From Euleptes europaea (lineage: Eukaryota; Chordata; Lepidosauria; Squamata; Sphaerodactylidae): a DNA stretch of 64,000 nucleotides. The DNA is taken from positions 62,624,333-62,688,332 of the forward strand of contig NC_079312.1 in the NCBI RefSeq assembly GCF_029931775.1, written 5' to 3'. Under the pieces are notes generated by a model that ran no database searches, was not told the origin of the DNA, and worked only from the letters and a program-made list of their open reading frames with translations. Position 1 is the stretch's first letter; the number at the start of each line of letters is the position of its first letter. Positions 54,901-64,000 of the stretch are shown one piece after another. A program made the position numbers and the translations under genes.

Positions 54901-56850
54901 GAACGAGCGGACTTCAGACAAGGTTTTCACAAAGTTCTGTGGGATTCTACAACAAAAATTCAAAAGGATAAAGTACCAGAAGATTGCGATATCAAAATGG
55001 CGTTATTGAAAGTGTGGAAAAAATACAAAAAGAGAATAAGTCCCTCTCCACCATCTATAATGTCTCCAATCGAAGCTTATCATGATAACGTCAAACTGAA
55101 ACCGGGTGTTTATTTTACTTACAATGAAATGATAGAGCCCACAGGAGAGATTAAAAGTTTAAATAAACTTCAAGAAAAATTTCAAAAATTAAACTGGTTG
55201 ACTTATTTACAACTGAGGTCCAACTTACAAAAAGATTGTTTATATCCCCGGCCATTTCGTGAACTAACAGAATTTGAGCAGATAATATCCAAAAGTGACT
55301 CTCACTTACTAGGAAAAATTTATAAACTCCTCCTGAAATACGATACAGAAGAAGAACAAGTGAAAACCAATATGATAAAGTGGATGCAAAATTTTGGAGA
55401 AATGATTAACATGGATTCCTGGGAAAAACTTTGTACTTCTGAAATGAAATACACTGTGTGCCAAGAAGTGAAAGAAAATTGGTATAAAACATTTTACAGA
55501 TGGTATTTGACCCCTAACATGCTTTCTCAGATGACTTCTCCCGGAAAAAGAGGCGCCTGCTGGAAATGTCAAGATACGGACGGTTCCTATTTCCATGTTT
55601 GGTGGACATGTCCAAAACTACAAACATATTGGAAAAGGATTCATCGAGAACTTCAGGTGATAATAAAAACAAAGATGAAATTTGATCCTAAATGTTATCT
55701 ACTCAGTATGGTGCCACCAAATTTACCTTTGAAATTTCATGACGTATTTAAATATGCTACAACCGCAGCCAGAACGGTTTTGGCAAGAACTTGGAAACAA
55801 ACCCATATACCTGAAATAGGTTTGTTGAAATAGAAGATTGGAAAGGAAAACTGTTGGAGTATGCTAGTATGGCTAAAATGACTTTTGAATTAAATCCAAA
55901 GTTTAATGAATCTATAGAGCAATTTGATGAAATTGATTTTATACTTATATGAATTATAGCTAACGAATGGAGGACGTTGATTTAAATATCCACAATAGGA
56001 TATGTTTTATCTAATATGTCTTAATTAACTGCTAAGTAAATTTTGGGTTTTTACATAATAGATTACTAAAGTGGCAAAGTAGAATAACTGAACGATATTT
56101 TACAATTATTTCTTACTTAGAGAATGTATTACAATGTATTACAAAGTATTACAATTGATTAAAATTTTAGTTGTACTTAACTGAGTTTACTATTTAACGA
56201 AAATTTCTATATTGCATTGTTTTTATATATATAAAACGTTTTACCTTTTCCCTTCTTTTTTCCTTTTGTACCCTCCCAAATATATAAATAAATTTAAAAA
56301 AAAAATGAACCAGCAGAAGTTCATTTTAGGACTTCATCACAGAGGGCCTTTTCACAATTTCTTCAGCTTGTGGCAGCCTCTTCTGAATTATTTCCTTTCC
56401 TTTATCCCTTAGAAGCTCCTTGATCCATTGATCTTGAGCAGCATATATCTAGTGTTTGAGGGATATAAGAACTGAAACAAATCTTGCCACTTACAATGTA
56501 GCCTTGGGATCCCTATCGATTAGTAGAAAAGGCATTATGTCGGACACAGAGGCATTCGATTTGTATGTTAAAAGGGGGGAGATATAATGTGACCGAAGTT
56601 CCTCATAAAAGCGGCATTCCAAAGGGCATGAGCTAGTGAATCGATAGAGCCATAAGAGCAAGGACAGGTCCTGTCTGGATATGGTATATTCAAAATTCTG
56701 CCCTGCATAATCATACAGGGGTTAGCATTCAATCTAGCTAAACAGAAGGCTCTAGAAAGACGAGGAGTCCTCTGAATTCTAGTCATACTGATGGCATGTG
56801 CACTATCAGCATAGAACAATTTTGATGTGCACTAATGCCCCACTACAAAT
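51990..56850 (-). mobile_element. Unassigned non-LTR LINE, split by an L1
   Basis: The - strand of 56568-56819 encodes RAFCLARLNANPCMIMQGRI and YPDRTCPCSYGSIDSLAHAL, a C-terminal cysteine motif (CPC..) seen after the RT of some reptile non-LTR elements. The frame continues leftward with breaks to the L1 insertion at 56304 and resumes as probable 3' UTR at 52257-51990 (GCATAATATAGGTAATTTAG, a reversed tail region). The clade is not identified. Confidence 0.5.
52315..56304 (+). mobile_element. L1 LINE, 5'-truncated, about 4.0 kb
   Basis: ORF2 only, starting within the endonuclease domain. Frames: 52258-52797 (its first 18 codons are target sequence; GDFNAVVNP endonuclease motif), 52784-53206, 53229-54017 ([24 protein letters not shown]), 54060-54689 ([20 protein letters not shown]) and 54775-55833 (C-terminal [18 protein letters not shown]). 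At least four frameshifts and a small duplication (52792-52830) break it. Poly(A) tail at 56293-56304. The same family as the 13.9-kb L1, with high protein identity. An exact 57-bp direct repeat flanks it (52258-52314, 56305-56361). Confidence 0.93.
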
Positions 56851-56954
56851 GCTCAGCATTTGAAGTGGCACACCTAAAGGTGATCCTATATGAATAGTGT
56901 GTGTTTTGGCTGCCAGTCAGCATGAGTTGACTTCTTTCTATGATTGCTATAGGC

Positions 56955-57457
56955 CAGTGGTTCCCAGCCCTTTTTTGACCAGGGACCACTAGGACCTTTT
57001 TGATCGGTGCAGGGACCCCAAGGTTCAAAATAAAAATTTCGAGAATTTGAAAATAAACTTTAATCATAACTGTTAGGTAAACAAAAAAATATTCTGGTAG
57101 GGTATGAGCTTTCATGAGCCACAGCTCACTACTTCAGATATCTTCAGGTATCTGAAGAAGTGAGCTGTGGCTCCCGAAAGCTCATACCCTACCAAAAATA
57201 TTGTTGTTAGTCTTGAAGGTGCTACTGGACTCTTGCCCTTTTCTACTTCTGCAGACAGACTAACACGGCTACCCACTGTGAATTATCTTGTTAGGTAAAC
57301 ATTAAACTTAGAATAATATTTGAATATATACTTTATAATAGAGAACTTTTAATTGAAAATATTAATTTATTATGGGTTTATAACTTTGTTTCGAGGACCC
57401 CTGGTTTGGTTCTCGTGGACCCCTAGGGGTCCACGGACCCCTGGTTGGGAACCAGTG
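56955..57457. mobile_element. hAT nonautonomous element with a nested insertion
   Basis: Ends CAGTGGTTCCCAGCCCTTTT and reverse CACTGGTTCCCAACCAGGGG; 8-bp target duplication CTATAGGC (56947-56954, 57458-57465). About 300 bp of its own sequence (CAGGGACCCCAAGG, GGACCCCTGG) surrounds a later insertion at 57084-57288. Confidence 0.9.
57084..57288. mobile_element. Palindromic Penelope-like copy nested in hAT
   Basis: Short inverted arms meet near 57138-57146. The right part ends AAGGTGCTACTGGACTCTTG and CAGACAGACTAACACGGCTA, as in the copy at 6.0 kb. A 13-bp target repeat TGTTAGGTAAACA lies at 57071-57083 and 57289-57301. A hammerhead-like core is at 57152-57179. Confidence 0.6.
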
Positions 57458-57607
57458 CTATAGGCTAAACACGCCAAGTACAAAACCCTCAAATAACTTT
57501 CAGTTCAACACAAATAGCGGAAATTCCCTAATAGTCTTACAAGACATCAGTGTGAACATTTTAACTGTCACATAGTCTGATAACTAACCTCCCGCAATAA
57601 CTCTACT

Positions 57608-57954
57608 GAGGGCCAAAATAGACTTCATGGCATCTTCATGGCAGCCACAAAGATGCCACCATCATTTTAAAGTTATTTGAAAATGCCGCAAGGATCCAAT
57701 CCTGATCAGTCCCACAGCTTGGTGGGCTGAGGTACTGTTGTTCTCCACCTCCACTCCTTATCAAGTTCCAAGACAGCCATGGGGGTGTGTGTGGTAAACC
57801 CCCCGTGGCTGTTTTGCCACTTGAAAATGCATGGGGAGAGGGAAATAAGAGAATTGTACTGCAGGCCCAATCAAGATCAGGCCCACACAGCATTATTAAA
57901 TGACTTTAAAATGGCAGCAGCATCCTTGTGGTGGCAAGTCTAGTTTGGCCCTCA
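57608..57954. mobile_element. MITE with terminal inverted repeats of about 80 bp
   Basis: The left end GAGGGCCAAAATAGACTTCA with CACAAAGATGCCACCATCAT matches the reverse right end TGAGGGCCAAACTAGACTTG with CACAAGGATGCTGCTGCCAT. The interior is also partly inverted (TGATCAGTCCCACAG against reverse CTGATCTTGATTGGG). No transposase. Confidence 0.75.
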
Positions 57955-58267
57955 AACTTGGTTACAGCTAGCATGGTTAACTATTACAGACCTGGACTTG
58001 GGTCGATGGGAGAAACATGAAATCTTTAAATGCAAAGTAAATCAATGCAAGAAACTTGATTGCTGAAAAACAGACTACAATAACTTCCGATTTGCAGAAA
58101 GAATGATATGCAGCATTATGTTTACAAATCTACATCTCAAATCAAAGAAAGTGAAGTTCTAAAAGTTTTGCCTATTTCAAAGAAAGGTGCAGTTAGTTAG
58201 AGTGTTGTACAAAAGTAACAAGTTTTTGCTACCATGACATAATGCCCTAGCCTAGCATGTCAACATC

Positions 58268-58467
58268 ATTCCCAGCCACTGAGCTAGAATTTGGGAAACC
58301 TAGGTTTGAATCTCCACTCTGCCGCGGAGGGTTGCTGGGTGACCTTGTGGCAGTCTAACCTACGTTATAAAGTTGTGTTGAGGATAAAATGGAGGAGAAT
58401 GATGTAAACTGCTTTGGGTCCCAATTGGAGAGGAAGGTGGGGTATAAATGCAGTAAATCAATAAATT
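58268..58467 (+). repeat. CORE/MIR-like SINE
   Basis: GTTTGAATCTCCACTCTGCC, GGGTTGCTGGGTGACCTTGT, GTTGAGGATAAAATGGAGGA and an L2-like tail AAACTGCTTTGGGTCCCAAT ending near GGTATAAATGCAG(TAAA)n. Confidence 0.75.
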
Positions 58468-58469
58468 TT

Positions 58470-59385
58470 GTTGTTCTCTCACCTGTGTTCCATCATGTGC
58501 AGTGCTGCTTCTAAATGGCCTGAACATCCTCCTCACTCTGCGGTAGGGAAGGGTACCTGACCAGAGTGTTGTTGAGATATATAAGGTGACTGATGTCTTT
58601 CCATGATGGCAAAGGTACCAGTAAGCCAACATGTATATTCAGGAAAGCACTGGTATCAGTGCAAATGCAAAAGTCTTATACTAGTCTCATACTAAAAGCA
58701 CTTATTATCATAAGAAAACTCAGAGATTTGTAACAAATGGGCCAAGCTGGTTTGGAGGGATGCCACTTTCATCTGAAGCTTTGAGAATCTTGAGGCTCCA
58801 GATGACATCTCAAAAGGAAATTCTGAGAGTTTGACTGGAGTGCAGATAGCAGCATATTGTTCTTGTTTTGAAAGTTTCCCTGTAGAATTCAGTGCAAGCA
58901 AAATACTGACTTATGAGCCAGTACGGAGTCATGGATCCACATCCTTTCTCCTAGAATATCTATTCATTCTTGTATTTTTATAATGCTGGTCAAATGATCG
59001 TAATAAATCAAATCTAGATCTCCTAGAATATCAAGGTGGCCTTTATTGCCAAGCAAAGGAAGCAAAAAATTCACACATACATTCAGCAGTGAGATGCTTG
59101 TCACAGCATGAGAGAATCCTCAGATAGTGGGCATAGGAATAGAAGGTGAAATAACGTTTAGGAAGTTGAGGGAAATAGTAGCTTAACTTGAATTTGCCAG
59201 TTTTCACAATGTGAGCTGCAAGAGAAAATGAAGTATATCCAGAACTCTTGAATATTAATCATTTAAAAATTGTTTATAATTATATACTGTACAAGCAGGA
59301 ACCCCCAAAGACTTGTGAGGGGCATATCATCCCCTCATTATTTCCCTTCTCTTCCCTGAAAGCTCCATAGGCTCCCTTTCCTGAT
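58470..59385. other. CACNA1D intron, nothing recognised
   Basis: AT-rich intronic DNA. Confidence 0.5.
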
Positions 59386-59389
59386 TCTT

Positions 59390-59638
59390 TCCTTCCCACT
59401 CACCAGCCAACCTACCAACCTATCTTTATCTGCCCCCATCTTCAGTTTTTGCTCCTTCCCTCCCCTTGGCAGCCTCTAATAGGGAAAACTATGGCCCAGT
59501 TGTGTGGTGCCAGCTGCCAGGCTGGGCCCATTTGTGGTTTGGAGGAAGCTCCTGGCCACCCCCCACATCACCACTTTCCAATGCTTTTCTCTCTCCTTTC
59601 CACCCACCAACCTACTTTTTATTGGCCTCCATCTTTAG
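59390..59638. repeat. Unclassified dispersed repeat, related to 17.0-17.6 kb
   Basis: CCAGCCAACCTACC-containing and GCTGCCAGGCTGGGCCC-containing segments are shared in reverse with the CHDH intron 2 repeat. Confidence 0.4.
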
Positions 59639-59639
59639 C

Positions 59640-59868
59640 TATATTTATTATTTATTCACTTCATTTATACCTCACCTTTTTCTCCATTGGGGACCCAAAG
59701 CTGCTTCCATTGTTTTCCATTTTCTCTTCATAATAGCCCTATGAGGTTGGTTAGGCTAGGAAAGTGAAACTGATCCAAGGTTACCCGGCCAACTACCATA
59801 GTAGAGTGGAGAATTGAACCTGGGTCTCTCAGATCCTAGTCTGAAACTATAATCACTAGACATACTCA
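59640..59868 (-). repeat. CORE/MIR-like SINE
   Basis: The - strand shows CTAGTGATTATAGTTTCAGA (head), GAGACCCAGGTTCAATTCTC (B box) and a tail ending AGGTATAAATGAAGTGAATA. Confidence 0.65.
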
Positions 59869-60159
59869 CTGTCAAGGGGTAGCTGCTGTAGATCAGTAAC
59901 AAGCAGCCAGTCCTAGGTGAGTCATGTAAGATGTCATGCAAGATGCACTGAATCCAGTTGTTCACTGGTTGTTGCCAAGCCTGGGCCTGATGAGTCCTCG
60001 CTCAAAGGCCAAAACATCCTGGGAAAGGGTCCTGACCTCTGCCTTTTACTGATAAAAACCAAGGTTTGAAGGCTGGCAATACTGTCTGGTTGCCTAGCAA
60101 CAGCCACTGAGGACATTAATTTCTTAAAGGGACAGACATCACTTTTATTAAAAATAAAA

Positions 60160-61985
60160 AGATGTGGGGTGGATAAAATCAGTAATTAATTTTTTTTAAA
60201 AAAATCAGATTTTAAAATTTAAACCAGATTTTTAAATTAAAATAGTGTTGAGGAAAAATCTATCTAAAGATAGGGTTCCCAACTGCCTGCTTATGGTGGA
60301 CAATATACCGCCCATTGCTGGTGTTGCCTGCTAACTCTCAGCTGATGGGCGGGAGGTTTAGGGAGGCAGAGTTGGGGGCTGTGATCTACATGATGATGTC
60401 AGGTCCGGGTTGTTTGAGGCGTTCCCAACCGGGGTACTAGAGAAAAAAGCAGCCCTATCCTCCCTACCTCGCCGCCAACAAGCTGATTGGGAAAAACTGC
60501 TGATCATCAGCAAGGCTCTGGGATGGGTGAGTAGGGCTGCAGGAGGGAAGGAAATAAGGTGACTCACGGCAGCAGCCCCCTGGGAAGCCTGAGGAGCCGG
60601 CCCAATCCTGGGCCCTTCTCCCAGGGAGACCGAAGCCCATGCCTTCCCCAAGCAGGGTGCTTACCTGCCACAAAACAAAGATGTCTCGAGGTAGCTCTGC
60701 TTGCCGCTGATGCAGGAGAGCCCTTCCTGTGTCTCACAACGACGGCGGTTTATGAGAACCTTTAGCATCACACGGGGGGGGGGGTGCGCCAGCACTTGCA
60801 AAAAAAACCCCCCAAAAACCCAGAAGGCACAGGGAGGCTCTCCTGCCTCAGCCACCCTGAATAAACAGGACCTGATGTCATCATGTAGATGATGCTGATT
60901 GCAGCCCCCAACCCTACCTCTATAAACCTCCTGCCAGTTGCAAGGAGGTACCTGGCAACCCTATCTAAAGATAGTTTAAATGGTTTTCTATTTAAGATAC
61001 ATTATAGTCCAAAGGTTATTCATCATGAAATAAGGATTAATTTTTAAATTATGTAGCATGAGGCTGTATATTCATGCAATGTTTAATTTTTTGGGTAAAT
61101 GAATTCCATTAATCCATTCACAATGTCATGCTCTTCTAAGGTTTCTGTCAGATTATTTGGGGCAATTTTTCTGTCTAGAAGATATTATCAAAGATACTTA
61201 GTTTTGCAGTTCTCAAAACTGTGAATGTGTAGCTGCAGAGATAATATGCCTCTTCTTCACAGCAAAAATGAATAAATATACAAAGTTGAGAAAAAGATCT
61301 TAATCTCATTGTTAATTTGCAAATCTATGTACACAGAATCAACCCCTTACCTCTTAAGTGGTAAGTTTCAAGAAGTTCAATGAATAGAAGCTTGTTTGAA
61401 GGGGAATAAATCTGAATAAGGAGCTAAGTATGAGGAGGGAAGGGCAAGCAGTAAAAATGAAAGTGAAACCTTTTGAGCAGAATACTCCACAATTCTTGGG
61501 ATCTTTGTGTGTATAACCTGAGACTGATCATATCATTCTCTCCTGGAGGAGAAAATATATAACAGCAGCAGCCCATAAAAGAGACCCAGTTTGGGAATAT
61601 TTTAATGAAGTTCCTCTACTTATGAGTAAGGTAGGTATGCATGCAAAATGCAAACACTGCAACAAAGAAATGCAAGGCCTGGCAGCCCAAATGAAACTAG
61701 AAATAGTTCACCTCACAATAATTTCATAATTATCTATGTATTTCTGATAATATAAAAGAATGTTTTTTGATATAACTGCAAAACTAATCTGAAAAGTTAT
61801 TATTCTAAAAATTAAATATTAATCTGGTTGAAAATATTAAGATTATACCAGTAAGAATGAGTCCTACAAGTTAATTTATTAAGAATGAGTCTTTATGTAG
61901 AAAGCCATGAGATTTAAATCTAGTCTTACTGACTAGTGATTTAAATCGTGATTTAAATCAGTTTGATGTAAACCAAATCCATCTT
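60160..61985 (+). mobile_element. Decayed hAT transposon with BED zinc-finger remnant
   Basis: Ends with TTTAAATC-rich termini: left GGTGGATAAAATCAGTAATT, right reverse GATGGATTTGGTTTACATCA. At 61578-61712 the + strand encodes KRDPVWEYFNEVPLLMSKVG and MHAKCKHCNKEMQGLAAQMK, the VWxYF...CxxC part of a BED finger, which begins hAT transposases. The His pair and catalytic domain are lost. A GGGTTGCCA element sits inside. Confidence 0.7.
60273..60961. mobile_element. GGGTTGCCA-family element, 689 bp, in the hAT relic
   Basis: Left GGGTTCCCAACTGCCTGCTT, right GGAGGTACCTGGCAACCC. Longer inverted arms include GGGGGCTGTGATCTACATGA with GATGTCAGGTCC against reverse AGGACCTGATGTCATC and GCAGCCCCC. A 12-bp repeat TATCTAAAGATA flanks it (60261-60272, 60962-60973). 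The longest copy in the window, with unique GC-rich interior. Confidence 0.75.
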
Positions 61986-61989
61986 GTTT

Positions 61990-64000
61990 TTCTGCAAACC
62001 TGGAACGTTTTTTAGGTTTGTAGAAAGTTCTTGTCTGTTCATGGCTCCAGTCTCAGGACTGAAGAATCCACAGATTTGGCCATGCTGAGAATTGGACATA
62101 TTGATACACATTTTATTGCATGCATGAAGCTAGTCATGGGACTGCCTGGATTACTGTCATAGTTGCAAATATTCATATCCATCTATATGTTAAAAACTTT
62201 TTATGGTCCCCAACATTTTTTGTTAACTTCCTCATTCAAATATGATTATAAAGAACAAAAATAAATGTTACTTCAGAAATATTCACACATGCAAACAATA
62301 TCCTGAATTGGGCCTTGTTGTAAATTTGACCTTCTGGTGAAAGTGGATTAATGTATATTTGATGAGATCATCAGCACACTGGAAGTATATCTTCTGTAGA
62401 AGAAATGCTTTGAAAATTCAAATACATCATAAAGCCTGATTGGTTGTTTGCTTCTAGAGATCCAAGGCCAAAGTCCAGAAAGCCTCTTTAGGGGGAGTAA
62501 AGCTTGTGTACTGGCACTAAGGTTTTTCAGTACCAGAGAATCCCTTGCCATACCCAATTCCAAAGAAATTGCCTTGGAAGCTCTTAATGAGATTAAGAAG
62601 AACCTGATGCAGCTTACTGCTGTCAAGAAGATTCCTTGGTGGTGTGACTAATCCTTCTGGCTTTCCCTGCTTTGGCCATAACTGGGTGGTGGCATTCAGG
62701 ATGAACCCTTGCCTAACAACCTCCGATTTCATGAGTCATCTGGACTGGGCTCATAAAAAGCTTAACTTCCCATTATATCTGCAATGCAGCTTAACTATTT
62801 TTGTCCACTTAGCCCTTAATAATGCTAAACATTTCCAGCAGAGATATTTATTATGTTTAGTGTTTCTTTCCTGATAAACCACAGAATTAGAGAATTTTGT
62901 CACAAAGTGACAGTAAACTGTGTGTTGGAGAGTGAGACACCTGCCAGGTTTCCATGGAGAACACACATGTTATAATTAAGTAATAACTGCACTCAATTAA
63001 TTATGTATAGTGTTTCCAAGAAAAGATACATTATTTCCTTAGGGCCTTTAAAAAACAGTCATATTATTTTATTCTAAATGGTGAATGCTGGATTCACATG
63101 ATGCATTTAAAATTAGTAACTGGGTATCGAAAAGCTATTTATTTGTTATTTTCACTGCTAATTTTAGTATATGTGCTCCCGAAGCGAGCACCACTGCTAA
63201 TTTAGTTTTGAATCCTTTCCATACCTCTAACTGGCATATTATGTCTGTCAGATCTGTCAATATAATGTGCACACGAAGAATGAACAGCTCAATCTAGAAT
63301 TCAGTTCAGGCAAAGCTCTTACATTTAAAATAGTTTAATCTGGTAGTTCTCAGCCTATTTGAGTGCTGAGACCTGAAACTTTGTAAAAGAGGAATTTCCC
63401 CATCATTCTTGTTCTCTGAGTAGGCAGGAGAGCATTCAAGAACCTTCAAGTAACCCCTCCATCTGATCAGAAAGCAGGGCCTGATCTTAATTGCTTTCTT
63501 ATGAGGAGCAGGATCCCAGGAAACCAACAAGAAACCTTCACTCTACTCAATTCAACACAATTCGCTAATCTGTTCAAAAGAGAATTTCAAGAAAAAACAG
63601 CCTGAGGATTAGAACTAAGACTGAAAGATGTAGGAAAGGATTTGCTATCTCAGGAGTCGCTATCTACCTCCCCCCACATGTTCTTAGGGTCCAAAACCAT
63701 AATATACTCTCAAGTAGTGGGGAGAATGCCTCCTGCCTATATGAAAAACATACAGCTCTGTGTTAGATGACAGCCTTGCCAGCTCTGAGATCTGGCAAAC
63801 TGAGGGAATGGCCGCTAAGAAGTAGTTTTTAATGTTGAGCTCATTTTAGAATTCATGCCACAGGGCTCCTGGGAGTGCTGTGAGGACTTAGTTTAAGTTC
63901 CACGCATGGAACCTATGCTAGCAGGGTGATTGTTCAGTGTCCATCCTTTCAGATGTGGGAGTGGGATGACAGCCCAGGGTATTGCTAAAGGTGACAACCT
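61990..64000. other. CACNA1D intron, nothing recognised
   Basis: AT-rich DNA. A 67-codon + strand frame at 62448-62651 (ALEALNEIKKNLMQLTAVKK) looks protein-like but I recognise no family. Confidence 0.4.

Noticed and set aside
62448-62651. 67-codon frame with ALEALNEIKKNLMQL
   Set aside because: Amphipathic-looking but unrecognised, with no splice borders matching CACNA1D and on the opposite strand.
46140-64000. Search for the IQ-domain or 42A exon of CACNA1D
   Set aside because: No - strand segment resembling FLIQEYFRKFKKRKEQG or the following linker was found, so the exon is placed outside the window; a very short alternative exon cannot be excluded.

Overview
The window looks like nuclear DNA of a squamate reptile (lizard-type genome). 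It has two split vertebrate genes, long AT-rich introns, and a repeat set typical of squamates: Sauria-type tRNA SINEs ending in ACCTTT, a 5S rRNA-derived SINE sharing its 3' end with BovB/RTE LINEs, CR1 and L1 LINEs, CORE/MIR-like tRNA SINEs, many hAT and TA-target miniature transposons, and probable Penelope-like pieces. The species cannot be fixed from the sequence alone.

Two genes are convincing. CHDH (mitochondrial choline dehydrogenase) runs on the + strand as seven coding exons from 9026 to 23147. The exons join into one open frame of 606 codons plus stop, with all introns GT-AG and in phase. A CpG island at about 5.1-5.8 kb is the likely promoter. CACNA1D (L-type calcium channel Cav1.3) runs on the - strand. 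Only its last eight coding exons are present (46139 down to 31996); they join in frame to 526 residues of the long cytoplasmic C-tail ending in the PDZ ligand ITTL. The two genes converge tail to tail, as in human. IQ-domain and transmembrane exons must lie beyond 64000.

Layout: 1-5.0 kb is unassigned sequence with SINE, CR1, BovB and MITE pieces. 5.1-9.0 kb holds the CpG island and presumed 5' noncoding part of CHDH, with a palindromic Penelope-like copy. 9.0-23.1 kb is CHDH; its intron 2 holds a three-layer nest (palindromic MITE, then a TA-target MITE, then an inverted L1). 23.1-30.1 kb is intergenic and 3' flank, including a 178-bp inverted duplication. 30.1-46.1 kb is the CACNA1D tail with BovB, CR1, Sauria SINEs and a hAT MITE beside a 27-bp microexon. 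46.1-64 kb is one CACNA1D intron, filled with SINEs, a 5'-truncated L1 with an unusually long 57-bp target duplication, hAT elements and a decayed hAT transposase.

I saw no new gene system. The noteworthy material is the architecture and relative age of the nested elements, a possible degenerate hammerhead-ribozyme fold in the Penelope-like copies, and the closeness of a transposon to a channel-tail microexon.
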